Part shown: piece after piece, positions 7,160 to 8,947 of the stretch
Layout: each line of letters starts with the position of its first letter
Numbering within the stretch: the first letter of the stretch is position 1
Assembly: GCA_964540815.1 (NCBI GenBank)
Contig: CAZIOH010000150.1
Location: 1-8,947 of the forward strand
Source of the DNA: CAZIOH01 sp964540815
GTDB taxonomy: Bacteria > Myxococcota_A > Polyangia > Fen-1088
Length of the DNA: 8,947 nt
Reading direction: 5' to 3'
Made by a program: the position numbers and the translations under genes
Notes under the pieces: model-generated
What the model was told of the DNA's origin: nothing
The model's database searches: none
What the model saw: the letters and a program-made list of their open reading frames with translations, nothing else

Positions 7160-7220
7160 TCGCTCGTTGGTTCGCTTCGTTGGTTCGCTTCGTGGTCCGC
7201 TTCGTGGTCCGCTTCGTGGT
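7160..7220. repeat. Five-copy degenerate 12-13 bp tandem repeat in the divergent intergenic region
   Basis: On the plus strand the units are: TCGCTCGTTGGT (7160-7171), TCGCTTCGTTGGT (7172-7184), TCGCTTCGTGGT (7185-7196), CCGCTTCGTGGT (7197-7208) and CCGCTTCGTGGT (7209-7220). The two distal copies are identical, and copies differ more toward the STAS gene. The block would be transcribed as the 5' leader of the STAS-che mRNA. One minus-strand frame reads TTKR repeats, and the STAS frame reads HEAD repeats, but neither is needed for a gene. Confidence 0.9.
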
Positions 7221-7259
7221 TCGACGTTTCTGCCGGTGCGGCCTGGTCTCCGCTGCCAT

Positions 7260-7286
7260 GCATCGCTGGCTGACCCGAAAACTTGA
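7260..7286 (-). promoter_or_regulatory. Candidate sigma-28 (FliA)-like promoter for the STAS-che operon
   Basis: On the minus strand, TCAAGTTT (7286-7279) matches 7 of 8 bases of the enteric sigma-28 -35 consensus TAAAGTTT. After exactly 11 bases comes AGCGATGC (7267-7260), which holds the core CGAT of the -10 consensus GCCGATAA (4 of 8 overall). The -10 lies about 113 nt upstream of the STAS ATG. It is in one of the few less G+C-rich spots of the intergenic region. Chemotaxis operons are sigma-28 targets in enterics. Use of the factor here is inference, and a chance match is possible. Confidence 0.35.
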
Positions 7287-7446
7287 GCGAATGCCCGGCG
7301 ATCGGACCGGGTGCCAAGCGCGGCCAGACGGTCGAGCCAGACGGCTGCCCGGACGGGTCCCGCCCGATCCTTGCGCACCGGCGCTCAAGTCGGCCCCCCC
7401 GCGCGACGATGCGGATGGTCATGGTGGGCACTCCGGCGGCAGGGAC

Positions 7447-8472
7447 ATGGGCGTCGGCGGGTGGTGCCACGTGAACCCCGAGGCCCTCGAACCTCCGGCC
7501 AGCCCCGAGGCCGACCCACCCCCGGAGCTCGGTGCCCTGCGCGGTCAGGTCGAGCAGGCCCGCGGCATCCTGGCCGACGCGGTCGAGAGGGTGTGCCGGT
7601 GCTTCGGCACGATGGAGACCGAGAACACGCTGCAGAGGAACCTGATGGCGGCGCTCATGGGCTCGATGTCCATGTCCACCTCCTTGCGCCCCGCCGACCA
7701 GGACGGCGCCAGCAGCGTTGTCCAGGTCGGCCCGGATGACGAATCCGGCGCGCCCCCGGTCGACTTCCATGCCTTCGCCGTCGAGCTCGGGGCCTTTCTC
7801 TGTGAGTCCGCGGGGGTGCTCACCACGCTCAGCCAGCAGAACGCCGAGTCGTTGCGACGGATGGACAGCATGGTGTCGCAGCTCGACGGGGTGTTCTCCC
7901 TGGTCCGGGACATCAACGGGATTGCCGACGAGACCTACATCCTCGCCGTCAACGCGCAGATCGAGGCGGCCCGGGTCCAGCGGTCCAGCGAGTCGGGCAA
8001 CGGCTTCTCGGTGATCGCCGCCAACGTCCGGGAGCTGAGCCAGAAGACCCGCCAGTTCAATTCCCAGATCGCCGAGCAGGTCGGAAAGGCCCGGACCACC
8101 GTCCACGAGGTCCGCCAGGCCGTCGCCACCATGGCGGTGCGGCACGAGGAGGACGCCCTGTCCGGGCAGCAGAGCAGCGACAGCCTCATGCGCCAGCTGC
8201 GCCAGTTCCGGGAGTTCATGAACGCGGGCATGGCCAGGGCCAACACCTCGGCCGTGCGGGTGGCCGAGGCCACATCCGAGGCCATCACCGCCATGCAGTT
8301 CGAGGACATCCTGAACCAGCTCCTGATGAGCATCCGGCGCCACGCCGACCGGCTGGCGCCCCCGGCCGGGGATGCGCGGAGCGTGCGCCCGCCGCCCGGT
8401 GAGGGGCTGCTCCCCTCGTCCGAGCCCGTCCAGCAGCGGGACATGGCGACCGGGACGATCGAGCTGTTCTAG
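7447..8472 (+). CDS. Cytoplasmic MCP-like coiled-coil protein with CheZ-like DxxxQ motif
   Basis: A 341-aa protein with no membrane segment, PAS or HAMP domain. The first 30 residues are Pro-rich. Residues about 31-80 and 105-304 look helical. A receptor-type hairpin is recognisable at about 155-205: INGIADETYILAVNAQIEAAR, then FSVIAANVRELSQKT. The tip is altered: VQRSSESGNG stands where receptors have about seven residues such as AGEQGRG. No methylation consensus is visible. Near the C-terminus is AMQFEDILNQLL (282-293); D287 and Q291 form a DxxxQ, the spacing of the catalytic pair of the CheY-P phosphatase CheZ (family knowledge). A Pro/Ser-rich stretch (305-330) leads to the end, GTIELF. 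It is divergent from the che operon. Start: ATG at 7447 after GGCAGGGAC, an unusually close ribosome site; GTG at 7471 is an alternative. Either a non-adapting array component or a phosphatase is plausible; the phosphatase role is a hypothesis. Confidence 0.85.
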   Translation: MGVGGWCHVNPEALEPPASPEADPPPELGALRGQVEQARGILADAVERVCRCFGTMETENTLQRNLMAALMGSMSMSTSLRPADQDGASSVVQVGPDDESGAPPVDFHAFAVELGAFLCESAGVLTTLSQQNAESLRRMDSMVSQLDGVFSLVRDINGIADETYILAVNAQIEAARVQRSSESGNGFSVIAANVRELSQKTRQFNSQIAEQVGKARTTVHEVRQAVATMAVRHEEDALSGQQSSDSLMRQLRQFREFMNAGMARANTSAVRVAEATSEAITAMQFEDILNQLLMSIRRHADRLAPPAGDARSVRPPPGEGLLPSSEPVQQRDMATGTIELF

Positions 8473-8756
8473 GCGTCTGGGATCCTGGTCACTCGAGCGA
8501 CCGGAGCCATGGCTTGGCCAGGCTGCCGCACCGCGCGCTGACCTGGCAACACTACGCTAAAAAGACGTGAGCGGACACACACATGGCCCCCCGGTCCCGA
8601 CAAGATGCTCCCTGCCGTCGAATGCACGCGAGCGGCGAAAGAGTCGAGCATTTGATTACGGGGGCGTCCAACTCTATAGAGACTCATGTCGATTCTGCAC
8701 CATCGTGAAAGCTGTCCGCCGAACGACACTGGACCCGCTGCCACATCGAGGACGAA
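8473..8756. other. Gene-free region between the MCP-like gene and the Tat-protein gene
   Basis: These 284 bp hold no convincing gene on either strand. They are less G+C-rich than the coding DNA, most clearly from about 8555 to 8700, as expected for regulatory DNA. A candidate promoter sits at 8652-8680. Weak inverted repeats (CTGGTC/GACCGG near 8485-8503, GCCAGG/CCTGGC near 8517-8547, and the palindrome AGCCATGGCT at 8505-8514) follow the stop codon. None has a following T-run, so a Rho-independent terminator cannot be called. Confidence 0.6.
8652..8680 (+). promoter_or_regulatory. Candidate sigma-70-type promoter upstream of the Tat-signal protein gene
   Basis: TTGATT (8652-8657) and TATAGA (8675-8680) each match 4 of 6 bases of the -35 and -10 consensus, and are separated by the optimal 17 bp. 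They lie in the most A+T-rich part of the gap, about 75 nt before the start codon. The -10 falls inside a perfect 10-bp palindrome, CTCTATAGAG (8672-8681), which could be chance or an operator half. Confidence 0.4.
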
Positions 8757-8947
8757 ATGATGAAGCGAGATCTCCGTTTCTCCCGTCGCAACTTTATCAA
8801 GACCGTCGGGGCGGGCGCGGCCTTGCTGCCGCTCCTCGAGTCCGACAAGGCCGATGCCGCGTGCATCGTCGGAGGTATCAAGCGCCTCTACTTGCTGTGC
8901 TGGCCGAACGGGATGTTGAGCAGCATCAACAGCTGGGCCACCGCCGG
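8757..8947 (+). CDS. Tat-exported DUF1552-like protein (5' part only)
   Basis: Only the first 63 codons are in the window. The N-terminus is a clear twin-arginine signal peptide: basic MMKRDLRF, the Tat motif SRRNFIK with R10/R11, a hydrophobic stretch TVGAGAALLPLL, then a small-residue site ADA near 32-34 that could be cut by signal peptidase. The mature start, IKRLYLLCWPNGMLSS, resembles the opening of DUF1552 proteins, which typically have a Tat leader followed by a strand and a PNG motif. That assignment rests on a short stretch and is moderate. The family's function is not known. The ATG at 8757 follows GAGG five bases upstream; the next codon is also ATG. It is probably unrelated to chemotaxis and has its own candidate promoter. 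Confidence 0.7.
   Translation, partial: MMKRDLRFSRRNFIKTVGAGAALLPLLESDKADAACIVGGIKRLYLLCWPNGMLSSINSWATA

Noticed and set aside
7291..7446. An earlier in-frame ATG at 7291 for the MCP-like protein
   Set aside because: The added residues are Arg/Pro/Gly-rich without family likeness, no good ribosome site precedes it, and it would overlap the candidate che promoter.
6838..8343. A long N-terminal extension of the STAS frame reaching into the divergent gene, with HEAD-type peptide repeats
   Set aside because: The ATG at 7146 has a very strong ribosome site, the upstream part is antisense to the MCP-like gene, and the peptide repeats just reflect the intergenic DNA repeat.
8455..8472. The C-terminal IELF of the MCP-like protein as a DNA sliding-clamp binding motif
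   Set aside because: The clamp motif needs a preceding Gln (QxxLF-type), which is absent, and the gene context is chemosensory.
8484..8547. Inverted repeats after the MCP-like stop codon as a Rho-independent terminator
   Set aside because: The stems are only about six base pairs with long or imperfect loops, and no T-run follows on the plus strand.
8469..8744. A 91-codon minus-strand open frame
   Set aside because: It has no recognisable motif, no clear ribosome site, and lies over the candidate promoter of the Tat-protein gene.

Overview
The window is about 70% G+C bacterial DNA. It is dominated by one chemosensory (Che) gene cluster on the minus strand. A divergent receptor-like gene and the start of an exported protein gene follow on the plus strand. 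The organism cannot be named from this sequence. The high G+C, the proteobacterial-type CheD and a Tat-exported protein that looks like the DUF1552 family fit a high-GC lineage such as Myxococcota, Acidobacteriota or Rokubacteria-like bacteria. That placement is a guess.

Layout. Read in transcription order on the minus strand, from about 7150 down to 1: a STAS-domain protein, CheY, CheA, CheD, CheB, CheW and a soluble tandem-PAS methyl-accepting chemotaxis protein (MCP) that runs off the left edge. The spacing is tight: 2 nt between STAS and cheY, 40 nt between cheY and cheA, a 4-nt GTGA overlap between cheA and cheD, 15 nt between cheD and cheB, about 94 nt between cheB and cheW, and 43 nt between cheW and mcp. 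It is most likely one operon. A candidate sigma-28-like promoter lies about 115 nt upstream of STAS, and five degenerate 12-13 bp tandem repeats abut the STAS ribosome binding site. On the plus strand, from 7447 to 8472, is a 341-residue cytoplasmic protein with a divergent MCP-type hairpin and a CheZ-like DxxxQ motif near its C-terminus. A gene-free stretch of 284 bp follows, with one candidate promoter. A Tat-signal protein then starts at 8757 and is cut by the right edge.

How the genes work together. The PAS receptor should sense an intracellular signal, perhaps redox or oxygen through a cofactor, and control CheA through CheW. CheA would phosphorylate CheY and CheB. CheB and CheD would adjust receptor modification at two consensus methylation sites, one of which carries a genome-encoded glutamine. 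The STAS protein may be an extra output or a partner-switching partner. No CheR, CheZ, CheC, CheX or flagellar gene is in the window. CheR could lie beyond the left edge. The divergent MCP-like protein is a plausible substitute for the missing CheY-P phosphatase.

Most notable: (1) the two PAS domains of the receptor share a perfect 309-bp direct repeat with abruptly diverged flanks; (2) the plus-strand protein combines an MCP-like hairpin, an altered tip, a DxxxQ motif, a flexible linker and a C-terminal hydrophobic tail, which resembles CheZ in layout; (3) that tail (IELF) resembles the C-terminus of CheD (VELF).
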